DNA of 64,000 nt, taken from assembly GCA_026168455.1 (NCBI GenBank), contig CM047425.1, positions 44,412,711 through 44,476,710 of the forward strand, given 5' to 3'. Shown here one piece after another: positions 55,419 to 64,000 of the stretch. Below the pieces are notes generated by a model. The model was not told where the DNA came from and searched no databases. It was given only the letters and a program-made list of their open reading frames with translations. Within the stretch, counting starts at the first letter, position 1. Each line of letters starts with the position of its first letter. This DNA comes from Theocolax elegans (lineage: Eukaryota > Arthropoda > Insecta > Hymenoptera > Cerocephalidae). The position numbers and the translations under genes are program-made.

Positions 55419-56354
55419 TTAAGAACAGATTTTAATTTTATTGCAAATAGTGTAGATTTGCGGAATCTTTATATCGGTATTAGTATGCACATCATATAAT
55501 GCCCACTGTATAAAGTAACACACACCTTCGGATTCTTGGGCATACAATATATTAAAAGTTAAAAAAATTTTGAATAATATATCAGTAGCTCTTATCAGTG
55601 ATGGCAATTCATATTGCACCGCATCAATCTGCATGTAAGACTTTTCTATTTGCATTAAAGTAGGTCCTACTATAATTATAAATAGCTGTAGAAGGAGACC
55701 AAGACCTCCCATTTTAGTTTGTTTATTGTAAACAGCATTTTCAATATTGCTAGTTATCTACAAAGTAGAATGATAGATAAAAACATGAAAATAATTTACA
55801 TTAATGCAAACTAAGATATCTTATCAAATGTTAAAGTAAATAAAGTATAATAATTTAAATATTAATTTACCTTAACACGAATATCGATTCCTTCAAAGAT
55901 CTCCTCTTTACTAGGACGTCAGAAAGTTTTTTTCTTAGATTTTACGTTTTCATTACTAATTTTATTAGCTTTGTTCGATATAAAATTTACAAAAAACTTC
56001 AGTTGCATGTACGTTTTGTAATCTGTTTATGGAAATCCTATAATTATTATTTTAAATAAATTTTTTAACAGAAATATAATAATATTATGTAAATAAATAA
56101 TATTACCATTCTGTATATCATCTGCATAACCCTTGAGAGATTCTATGTCATAATTATCTTCTTTTGTTATTTTTGTTTTATTAATAATTATCCATTTATT
56201 AAAAACTTTATCCCACTTTTTCTCAAAATCTTCAAAGGTTACTGGATGTTGTCGAAGAAAGCCAAGTTCAATTTTAAAGAATATGAAAATCATATATGAG
56301 TACGAATAATATATTATATTGTTTAACTTAAAAATATTTACATACCAGATTATA
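55419..56354 (-). pseudogene. uncharacterised hymenopteran-type gene, exons 5 (end) to 8
   Basis: Continues the gene at 61459-63117 across the Copia insertion. The exon 5 tail (56346-56354) ends at a GTATGT donor. Exon 6 (about 56107-56285) has LGFLRQHPVTFEDFEKKWD and a GTAATA donor. Exon 7 (55871-56022) has VNFISNKANKISN and RPSKEEIFEGIDIRVK between an AG acceptor and GTAAAT. Exon 8 (55419-55757) begins after TTTGTAG and has LFIIIVGPTLMQIEKSYMQI, AVQYELPSLIRATDILFKIF, then a stop. The RPSKxE and hydrophobic VGP blocks are typical of a multicopy, uncharacterised insect protein family. A TGA lies just before RPSKEE. Phases of exons 6-7-8 agree. Confidence 0.7.
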
Positions 56355-56694
56355 TGTTGGGATTATGGATTCTGCGCTCGGAAAGGTTGCCAAATAACTT
56401 GACACAAACACTACACTTGATATATTAAATTAACTATATATATATTTATTATTATATCTGTCTTGCACTCTTTACACAAAAATCTATTTTTCTCTTTAAA
56501 ACACGTTGTGTTGAACGACGATCTGACCTACGGAAAAACAACCGACCCGCTCGACGATCGGACGAAGAACTACGGCACGACGGCGATGTGTCTTGAGCGC
56601 TGCCGTGCGCGCCAATCAGAATCACGTACACCACGTATTATACATGGTGTATATAATAGAAAATGAACTGCGTGTATAATGTGTAAACTTAACA
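56355..56694 (-). repeat. Copia 3' LTR
   Basis: 340 bp. Differs from the 5' LTR at about ten positions. Confidence 0.92.
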
Positions 56695-56840
56695 CTCCCT
56701 CCCACATATACACGCATCTGGTTATGTTTAATTTTATTATTATCCTTCATAATTCGTGTCAGTCTCTTGATGTAGTCGGTCTCCTTGCAATATACCTCAG
56801 TCTCCAATCACTTATCGCCTGTAATAAACAATAAATCAAT

Positions 56841-59800
56841 TCATAAGTTTAATATTGAATTCATTAATTTATCATGCAATTCAAAAGCTAATGGTTTTGT
56901 CAAAACATCAGCTATTTGATCTTTTGACGCAATCCATTTCACATCAATTAACTGTCTTTGTACACACTCTCGAACATAATGTTCTTTTATTTCAGTCATA
57001 TGTCTTAATTTGTTACCACCCCCTGTCTTTACACTCGCTTCTGCCGATCGATTATCACACCATAACAACATTGGGGTGAAATTGTTCAATATTACATTTT
57101 TCAAGGAATTGTGTATCGCTATTAATTCTTGATTACAGTCACTCATAGATACATATTCCGCCTGACACGTCGATAGAGCAACATATTTCTGTTTACGGGT
57201 TCTCCATGCAATAGCATCCCCGAAAAGTTTTATTACATAACCACTTGTTGTCAACGAATTTTTACAGTCCCCAAAACTCGCATCAGAAAAACCTTCCAAC
57301 TTGTCATTTTTACCCAAATAACATAAACCAATATTTTTATTACCCTTTAAATATCTAAAAACTCGCTTAACATCTTGCCAGTCACTGTTAGTCGGGTTTA
57401 TTTGATGTCTACTTAAAACATTTACTGCATAAGCAATATCTGGCCTACTTGCATTTGACAAATATAAGAGAGTTCCAATAGCCTCGCGATATGGAATATT
57501 TTCGTTACTTTCAGTCTCTGTAATTTTAATAGCAGTTACAGTCTCTTCACGCTCTCTTTTCTCTTTATTAGCAATTTGATTCGTAACCATAGGTGTACGT
57601 TGAGGATGTATATTTTGAAAACCGAATTTAGTTAACATTTTATCAATATAATTTTCTCGCTTAATTGTCATCACTCTCCGTTCTCGGTCTCTTGTCAATT
57701 CCAGTCCAAGAAAACTTTTAGGTTCTTTCAAATCAGTCATGTCAAACTGTCTCATAAGATTTTGTTTTACTTCATTCATTTTGATTTTGTCGTTACCAAT
57801 CAATAGTATATCGTCAACATATAAAATAAGGATTAAATTTTTATCACTCTCCTTCCAAGTAAATAGGCATGGCTCAAAATCGTCAGATTTTAATCCTAAT
57901 TCAGTCACTGCTTTTGTAAATTTTAGATTCCAACGATTAGAACTAATTTTTGAGCCGTACAAAGCTTTTTCTAATTTACAAACCTTCGATTTTCTCGTTT
58001 GATCTGAACATTCAATTCCCTCTGGAATTTCCATATATACAGGAACATTCAGATCTCCATTGAGAAAAGCGGTCTTAACATCCATTTGACATATATCCCA
58101 GTCATATTTGTTTGCTATTGCTAAGGCCATCCTCACTAATGGTAAACGCGAAACGGGTGCATACGTTTCTTGCAAGCCATATTCATTTCTATCTTTAAAT
58201 CCTCGGATAACCAATCGAGCTTTATATTTTATATTATTATCCGTCTCCACCTTTTTCTTTAAAACCCATCGAGAATCAATAATGTTTTGTTTTGAACCTT
58301 CATACGGTACTGTCTCTCGATCAATAAGTTTCCAGACTCTGTTCTTGTACATTGAATCGAGTTCATTTTGAACAGCCTCTTTCCATTGCATTCTATCAGT
58401 CGCTTTCATCGCTTCTCTGTATGTTGTAGGATCACCATTTATATTCGCTATCAGAGCATAGCTTGTCTCGTCATTTGAAATTTCATTTTCTGTTACTTTT
58501 TCAGTCACTTTACGTGGTCGGCCTCTTTTTCTTTTAACAGTCTCTCCCTCCGATTCAATGATATTATTTTCAATTAATTTGCGTGGTCTGCCTCTATTTC
58601 GCTTAACAGTCTCTCCCTCCGTTTCAGTATTCTCAGTTTCAAATACAGTAAACCAATTTTCGGTGTTGATGTTAACATTAATCTTTTCCCAGTCACAAAT
58701 TTCGTTCTTTTCATATTTATTACCGAAAACTATTTTCTCATTGAATCTTACGTCTCGACTTTCATAAAACTTTCCTTCTTCTGGTTGTAAAAGAATGTAT
58801 CCAGTCTCTTTATAGCCTACAAGTGTTACTCGTTTTCCGATGCACCTAAATTTCGGTCCCATCTTACGATATACCTTCATATATGCTAAACAACCAAAAC
58901 GTTTCATTTGTGAAATGTTGACTTTATAATTTGAATTGAATTTTTCAATTGGCGATACCATATCATTTGACGCATGTGGCGTCCTGTTGTATATATAAAC
59001 GGCTGCATTTAAAGCTAAATCCCACATGTTTTCAGGAAGACCTGAATCGTATATTAATGCTCTCACTCTCCTTTGTATGGTTTGGTTAAACCTTTCTGCA
59101 ACACCGTTATGTTGAGGTGTGTCGGGGCACGCTAACTGCAGTTCAGCACCTAATCTCTTTAATACTTCAGTTGTGTAGCCACCAATAAATTCAGTCCCTT
59201 GATCACTCCTCAAATAACAAACTTTTGCATCTTTTCCTAATAAATTTCTGGAGCTTTTAATAAAGGATTGAAAACATTTACCAGTCTCATCTTTCATGTT
59301 CATTGGATAGGTCATAGCTAGACGAGAATAATCGTCTACAAACACTGCGATATATTTATATTTTTTGGGATACGTCGAAGGACTTATTCCCATGGTGTCA
59401 GCATGGATAATTTGAGGAGGTTCAGTCGCTCTCTGTCTCGTGTTTTTAAAAGGTAGTTTATTAAACTTTGAAATCATGCATATTTCACAATCATTGATGG
59501 AATCATCAAATATTGTTTCATTTAAACTTTTAACCTCTGGGAATTTCTTTTGTAGTTCTTTTAAATATTTGATTGATGCGTGACCCATACGAATGTGCCA
59601 GATCATTGCCTGATTAATAACTGATGTACTATTTGATTGTTTTTCGACTTTAGTGTTGTTTTCTTTCGGTTCTTTATCAATTGTATCATTTGGATGATTC
59701 AATTTTCTATCCCTAATAGTAATTTCAAAATCCGAAAATATTGTGTTTTTGTCATTATTTATTCTGTCTATGCTTTCTGTCTCAGTTTCATTATTTTCAG

Positions 59801-60290
59801 TCACTTCAGTCTCTTTTTGTTTGGCCGTATTTCTTGTTGTGACATACGCGATAATTTGGTTTTTAATTTTGTCATGGTTATTAGTTGGTTTGTCAGTCTC
59901 AAATTCAATGATCCAATAAGGCTTCTGATAAGTCCCTTTTATAAAGGTCTCATTAGATTTTGGGTCATATATATCGATTCGTTCTTTGTCTAAATACACA
60001 CTTAAACCTATATCGACAAATTTGCGCAAGGATAACAAATTCTCAGATAGATTTTTGGCATAAATTACATTTTTTAATTTTATTGTTTTATTATCGAACG
60101 TAAAAATCTCAACCGTCCCTACTCCCTCCGATTTTAAGTTCGCAATATTGTCATTGTTAGCACACTTGATTACGTCTGGTTTCTCAATGAAATTTTTGAA
60201 AATTTTCTTTGAATTTGACAGGTGTTCAGTCGCCCCAGTGTCTGCCAAAAATCTATGTAAAACGGTCTTATCTTTTGTCGCGTATCAGTC
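56841..60290 (-). CDS. Copia Pol: protease, integrase, reverse transcriptase, RNase H
   Basis: 1,135 codons open without a stop from the protease on. Protease FLADTGATEHLS starts the frame. Integrase: zinc region WHIRMGHASIKYL ... CEICMISK, catalytic HADTMGIS, LRSDQGTEFIGG and NGVAERFNQTIQ. A linker contains two AT-hook-like RGRPRK motifs (near 58520 and 58590). RT: SRWVLKKKVETDN, QMDVKTAFLNGDL, the catalytic LYVDDILLIGND. RNase H: GFSDASFGDCKNSLT, CQAEYVS, LLWCDNRSAEA, then ADVLTKPL. No ATG precedes the protease; a stop near 60290 separates it from gag in another frame, so expression would need frameshift or the copy is damaged there. Confidence 0.93.
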
Positions 60291-60296
60291 TCAGTC

Positions 60297-61029
60297 ATTT
60301 TAACGTTGAATGTTGTCAAATCATCATTTATATTTGAGTACTTACTCTTTGTTTCTGACGCTTCAGTTTTGCGATCATGTCCCTTTTGGTTCGAATTGGC
60401 ATGCTTTTTATAAAATCTTTTTCCTCGGCCTCTCGTATTTCGTTGGTTATTTCGCGGTGATGCTTTATCGAATTTGTATCTTTTATTGCTACCTCGATTG
60501 TTACTACTATCGTATCTTCTTTTGTTGTTATAACTGTCTCTGTTTCTGTCATTACCGTCTCGATTATTAGTATTAATTTGAGAATTTTCATACCTTTGAC
60601 CGTCTCTAGGCTGTCTCTCGCGCTGTTGTTTCGTCGGGCAATTTGCTGCTTTATGCTGGACGAATTGCTTTCACACAAAGCATTTTCTCAATCCAGTACC
60701 CGAACGTGGACAAGTGGACGACATGTGGCCAAAATCATCACATTCAAAACACCTGACATTTTCCATATTTCTGGTAGCTGCCATCGCTGTTGTTGTCGGT
60801 GTTGGTACGGTCGCCTGAGCTCGAATGCTCTCCAACTGCATAAGATACAATTTTAATTTATCATAAGCAAGTGGCTCGCCTTTCATGCTTTCAGCCATGA
60901 AGTTAATGTTCATGACTTGTGGCACTGTGCTAACAACAGCAGTGAAAAACGCGTCTCTCTTTTCTGTCTCGCTTCATTGTCTTTCTGGTGTACACCATAT
61001 ATTTAATAGCACTTACCATTTATCGTCAT
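60297..61029 (-). pseudogene. Copia Gag, internally deleted
   Basis: A short start (MTINGK at 61029) is followed by a TAA and then DAFFTAVVSTVPQVM, AYDKLKLYLMQLESIRAQ and one CCHC knuckle (CFECDDFGHMSSTC). A basic tail follows (NKRYKFDKASPRNNQRN, then RGRGKRFYKKH). The usual N-terminal capsid-like domain is missing. Several frame changes. It lies upstream of pol in the normal place. Confidence 0.75.
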
Positions 61030-61100
61030 GGCTTCTATGCCTCCGTCACCTCGGTCGCCTCCGTCTCCTCCTGTGCCCGTAACGGCAATATCGTTTCCCT

Positions 61101-61114
61101 CTGGGCCCATAACC
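61101..61114 (-). promoter_or_regulatory. Copia primer-binding site
   Basis: GGTTATGGGCCCAG directly after the 5' LTR, the sequence usual in Copia elements primed by an initiator tRNA-Met fragment. Confidence 0.8.
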
Positions 61115-61453
61115 TGTTGGGATTATGAATTCTGCGCTCGGGAAAGGTTGCCAAATAACTTGACACAAACACTATACTTGATATAATAAATTAACTCTAT
61201 ATTTTTATTATTATATCTGTCTTGCACTCTTTACACAAAAATCTATTTTTCTCTCTAAAACACGTTGTGTTGAACGACGATCTGACCTACGGAAAAACAA
61301 CCGACCCGCTCGACGATCGGACGAAGAACTACGGCACGACGGCGATGTGTCTTGAGCGCTGCCGTGCGCGCCAATCAGAATCACGTACACCGCGTATTAT
61401 ACATGGTGTATATAATAGAAAATGAACTGCGTGTATAATGTGTAAACTAAACA
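61115..61453 (-). repeat. Copia 5' LTR
   Basis: 339 bp, partner of 56355-56694. Confidence 0.92.
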
Positions 61454-61458
61454 TTATA

Positions 61459-63117
61459 ACTTTTAGAACCTTTTAAAATAGGCCAACTTTCATAAATTTG
61501 GGAAAATATTTTATATTTTGATCATGTGATTGACGCAAGCTGAAGGTCACTTCCCAGTGTTTGATTACTTCTGGCTTCTCCCTGTTGAAGCACAGCCACA
61601 TATTACTTTCCTCAATACCTAGATCATCTGCAAAATGATTCAATCAAAAACAATAAAATTATGTTAGGGACTTAAAACAATATTTTCAGCATGTGATTAA
61701 GATTCAATAAAATATTAGTGACCTGCATTGACTTCTGGTACAGCGACAGATGTTTGCAAACTTTCTCAAATGAATGTCCGTCTGTTCCTGTAATTGTCGA
61801 TCAATTTACTTTTTGATCGTTCTGACTGATTCTTTCTTGAATCTTTTTTCTTTGTTGGAGGTACGTAATACGTTTCTGGTCATTCTAATGGAAATATGCT
61901 TATAATTTGATCACGTATTGCCATAAAATTATCATGTGTTAGAGTCCTGTAAACAGAAATGACTTAAATTGTGGTAAAATATATATATTTCATGAAAAAC
62001 CGACACGGTGGCGGAGTGGCGGAAACGCACCTCGGCCGGTCATGAAAGTTAAGCAGCACCGAGCGCGGTTGGCACTTGGATGGGTGACCATTCTCGGGCT
62101 TAGCTTAAATGATCGGTTAGGTGTTTTTTCACATTCCACAACGTGAGCGGGAGGTGTGAGACATTCGGTTTCGGTGTTAAAGTCTACGCAATGTGACCTT
62201 GCCACCCAAACAGAATTGTTCTCGAATACACCGACCTTCTCGGAGGAGGTTTTCCTAAATGGCATTTATCCCAACGGGTTTGGCCACAGGTTTTCCCTCT
62301 CTCCACGGGCATAACCCCGGGCGAATGCGAGAAGGTGGGGTAAAGAGGGGGTAAAATTGGAAATGGAATGAAATGGAATAAAGGTGTAGGGGATACGTAA
62401 AAACCTGTAAAAAGGTGTACGTGGTAACTACCAAAATTTATATATATTTCATGAAGTTTTCATATGCACATACAAAATAATGTAAATCGTTCAATACTCA
62501 CGAGTTTGTACATTTTAGAAAGTGTAAAACAATAATATCGCACAAATATGATTGTGAAATTGAACACAATTATTTTTGTATTTGTAATTATTTATCAGAG
62601 ATAGACCTAACGGTTGTTCCTGCAATACTTCAAGCAAGTTAAACTCGTATATTGCATTTTTCTTTCTCCTCGGCCCCAGAGGGTTGTTGAGAAACTCAAA
62701 TGTTATCGACTTACGTAATTCAATCTGTCAAAACAAATTATTTTGATATAATGTCTAACATCATTTAATATACAATTTTAATGCAATGACATACTGATTC
62801 TTTGACTTTAGCCTTCATGTGAATGCGACCAGCACTAGGAATCACATGTGTCGCATCCAAGTGATTGTTAAAAAGTAAATCGTGAAGATTATCAATGTTA
62901 TAAATATGACTATCTACAAATGTACGTGCAAATATTAGGTTAAGAACAAAACGAAATGTATTATTAAAATATTGCCTTGCAGCTGTCTTTAAAAAAATTA
63001 CCGAACTATACTGTTTTTATATTATTGTATATAATAATTTCGTTATTTCCATTCATACTTACCTCTTAAATTAACTTTTAATTCTGAAAAGCCCCACGCA
63101 TCTAGAATTTTATCCAT
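61459..63117 (-). pseudogene. uncharacterised hymenopteran-type gene, exons 1 to 5 (start)
   Basis: Exon 1 (63063-63117) reads MDKILDAWGFSELKVNLR before a GTAAGT donor. Exon 2 (62795-62913) has IDNLHDLLFNNHLDATHVIP and SAGRIHMKAKVKES before GTATGT. Exon 3 (from 62724 after TGACAG) has ITFEFLNNPLGPRRKKNAIY. Exon 4 (61723-61946) has FMAIRDQIISIFPLE, ETYYVPPTKKK and LIDNYRNRR. Exon 5 (from 61627 after TTGCAG) has EESNMWLCFNREKPEVIKHW and ends, after Copia, in SWPILKGSKSYNL. Splice phases 1-2-3 and 4-5 agree. The N-terminus resembles a SAM domain. TGA stops follow FPLE and RRTFI, and a frame change lies near 61490. Function unknown. Confidence 0.72.
61997..62438 (+). mobile_element. 5S-rRNA-derived SINE with 17-bp target duplication
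   Basis: The 5' part contains GTTAAGCAGCACCGAGCG, then CTTGGATGGGTGACC: the internal promoter (A box, intermediate element, C box) of 5S rRNA. The upstream half is a diverged 5S-like head with a tRNA box-A-like TGGCGGAGTGG. The roughly 350-bp tail is unrelated to 5S. TATATATATTTCATGAA occurs on both sides (61980-61996 and 62439-62455). It lies in intron 3 of the pseudogene. Confidence 0.85.
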
Positions 63118-63118
63118 G

Positions 63119-63429
63119 CCGAAATTGCCGGTACACACGATCACGAGAACTCGTCTCTAAACCAAATACGCACTTTTTAGGTTATAAACGTGCATGCATT
63201 TATATCAAGGTACATGCGTCGTGCCCGGGGCACGTATGAGTCTGTGGTGCTCGGTAGCGTTACCTCTTATACATCGAAATCGGGTTCCGATTGCCTGTAC
63301 CCAGGATCACGAGGATTCGCACTTTTTAGGTTATAAACGTGCGTGCATTTATATCAAGGTACATGCATCGCACCCGGGAAACGTAGGTCTGCGGTGCTGT
63401 GGTAGCGTTACCTACAATGAAATCGGGTT
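63119..63429. repeat. two-unit tandem repeat (168 and 143 bp)
   Basis: Units start ccgaaattgcc (63119) and ccgattgcctg (63287) and share cgcactttttaggttataaacg and gaaatcgggtt. The first unit has a short extra stretch (tctctaaaccaaata). It abuts the first exon of the pseudogene. Confidence 0.85.
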
Positions 63430-63745
63430 CCGAAATTTTGCATATATATATTGTTCATTTTCATCATGAACAGGTAATCTTGTAATAGCATAAGATTGTT
63501 CATGTAATTTAAATTCTAAAATGCGATACATAGCCTCCGGTGCACATACGTATCTGGTGACTTATATTATAATGTTCTTATATTTCATCATAATTGTATG
63601 TACTTTCAACATTTTTTTTCATATCATCATTAGTAGCTTCCAATGTAAATTTTATTAAAGCAGTGTCAGAGTCTTTATGACAATATTTAAATAAATATTT
63701 TGTATATTTTATTGTATTACATATTTCTATGTTAAGGGGATGTCG
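63430..63745 (-). pseudogene. Helitron helicase-like protein fragment
   Basis: The minus strand reads KYLFKYCHKDSDTALIKFTL and then, in another frame, RYVCAPEAMYRILEFKLHEQ and SYAITRLPVHDENEQYIYA. These are two adjacent landmarks of Helitron Rep/helicase proteins (the KYLFKY-K-D block and the APEA-R-L-F block before LxVH). A stop and a frameshift lie between. Only about 100 residues of the more than 1,000 expected remain. Confidence 0.7.
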
Positions 63746-64000
63746 GAGCTATAGCCTCCGTCGATAGCCGCTCGATCTCGAGGCTTCGAATGATGCTGTA
63801 GTCAGGTGTCGATATCTACGATAAACGTACTTCAAACATAAATTATAAATTTTACAGCTACATAAAGCTATTGAAAGATACTTTCCCCCCTAACTATGAC
63901 TACAATTTAGATAATTGTAATATTACTCTTGGCAGGAAATGTTTATTTTTTTTTTTTAGATGTGTAATACGTTGCGTATAGCATTACGGCAGATATAGAC
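63746..64000. other. AT-rich end of window
   Basis: No gene, RNA or repeat recognised. Confidence 0.5.

Larger units (their letters stand above)
56355..61453 (-). mobile_element. complete Copia element with 5-bp target duplication
   Basis: Two LTRs (56355-56694 and 61115-61453) about 97% identical, TGTTAAGTTTACAC...CCCAACA in the minus sense. A primer site follows the 5' LTR and a polypurine tract (GTGGGAGGGAG, near 56700) precedes the 3' LTR. TTATA flanks both ends (56350-56354 and 61454-61458). The insertion lies within exon 5 of the host-type pseudogene. Confidence 0.95.

Noticed and set aside
61997..62110. Functional 5S rRNA gene
   Set aside because: The 5' half is diverged, no 3' 5S end follows, and the unit is a retroposon with target duplications.

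Overview
The window is from an insect genome, most likely a hymenopteran and probably an ant. This is inferred from the AT-rich background, spliced exons of an uncharacterised hymenopteran-type gene family, and the mix of Polinton, Penelope, CsRn1-type Gypsy, Copia, R1-clade and Jockey/CR1-like elements. No intact host gene is visible. Almost all coding sequence comes from transposable elements (TEs), mostly broken and nested.

Layout. 0.4-4.5 kb: decayed Polinton/adintovirus-like fragment (packaging ATPase, protein-primed DNA polymerase B) on the minus strand. 4.8-7.8 kb: two inverted copies of one LINE reverse transcriptase around an LTR-like repeat (LTR-A). 7.8-11.1 kb: two tandem LTRs of another family (LTR-C), each followed by the same 380-bp internal piece. 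13.0-13.65 kb: a 73-bp satellite. 14.2-23.2 kb: a minus-strand series of Gypsy fragments broken by a palindromic pair of Penelope-like elements with hammerhead-like motifs. 23.3 kb: a 120-bp palindrome. 23.7-24.7 kb: a third LTR-C.

24.86-53.70 kb is a head-to-tail duplication of a 14.42-kb unit. Each unit holds LINE-1 (ORF1 plus endonuclease), LINE-2 split by a CsRn1-type Gypsy that kept its tRNA-Trp primer site, an AT-rich segment with a complete type III hammerhead ribozyme on the minus strand, and an R1-clade LINE inserted in an (AC)n microsatellite. Nearly all differences between the units are single-base homopolymer indels clustered around the internal junction at 39.28 kb. That pattern suggests an assembly artefact or an unpolished junction rather than two old copies.

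54.4-64 kb: an eight-exon minus-strand pseudogene of an uncharacterised insect family. One coding exon is split by a structurally complete Copia element with a 5-bp TTATA target duplication. One intron carries a 5S-rRNA-derived SINE with a 17-bp target duplication. Upstream are a two-unit tandem repeat and a Helitron helicase fragment.

The elements do not form one functional system. The best candidate for something new is the hammerhead ribozyme at 35,028-35,096 (second copy 49,448-49,516): every core nucleotide is present, with 8 nt of perfect complementarity between its two loops.
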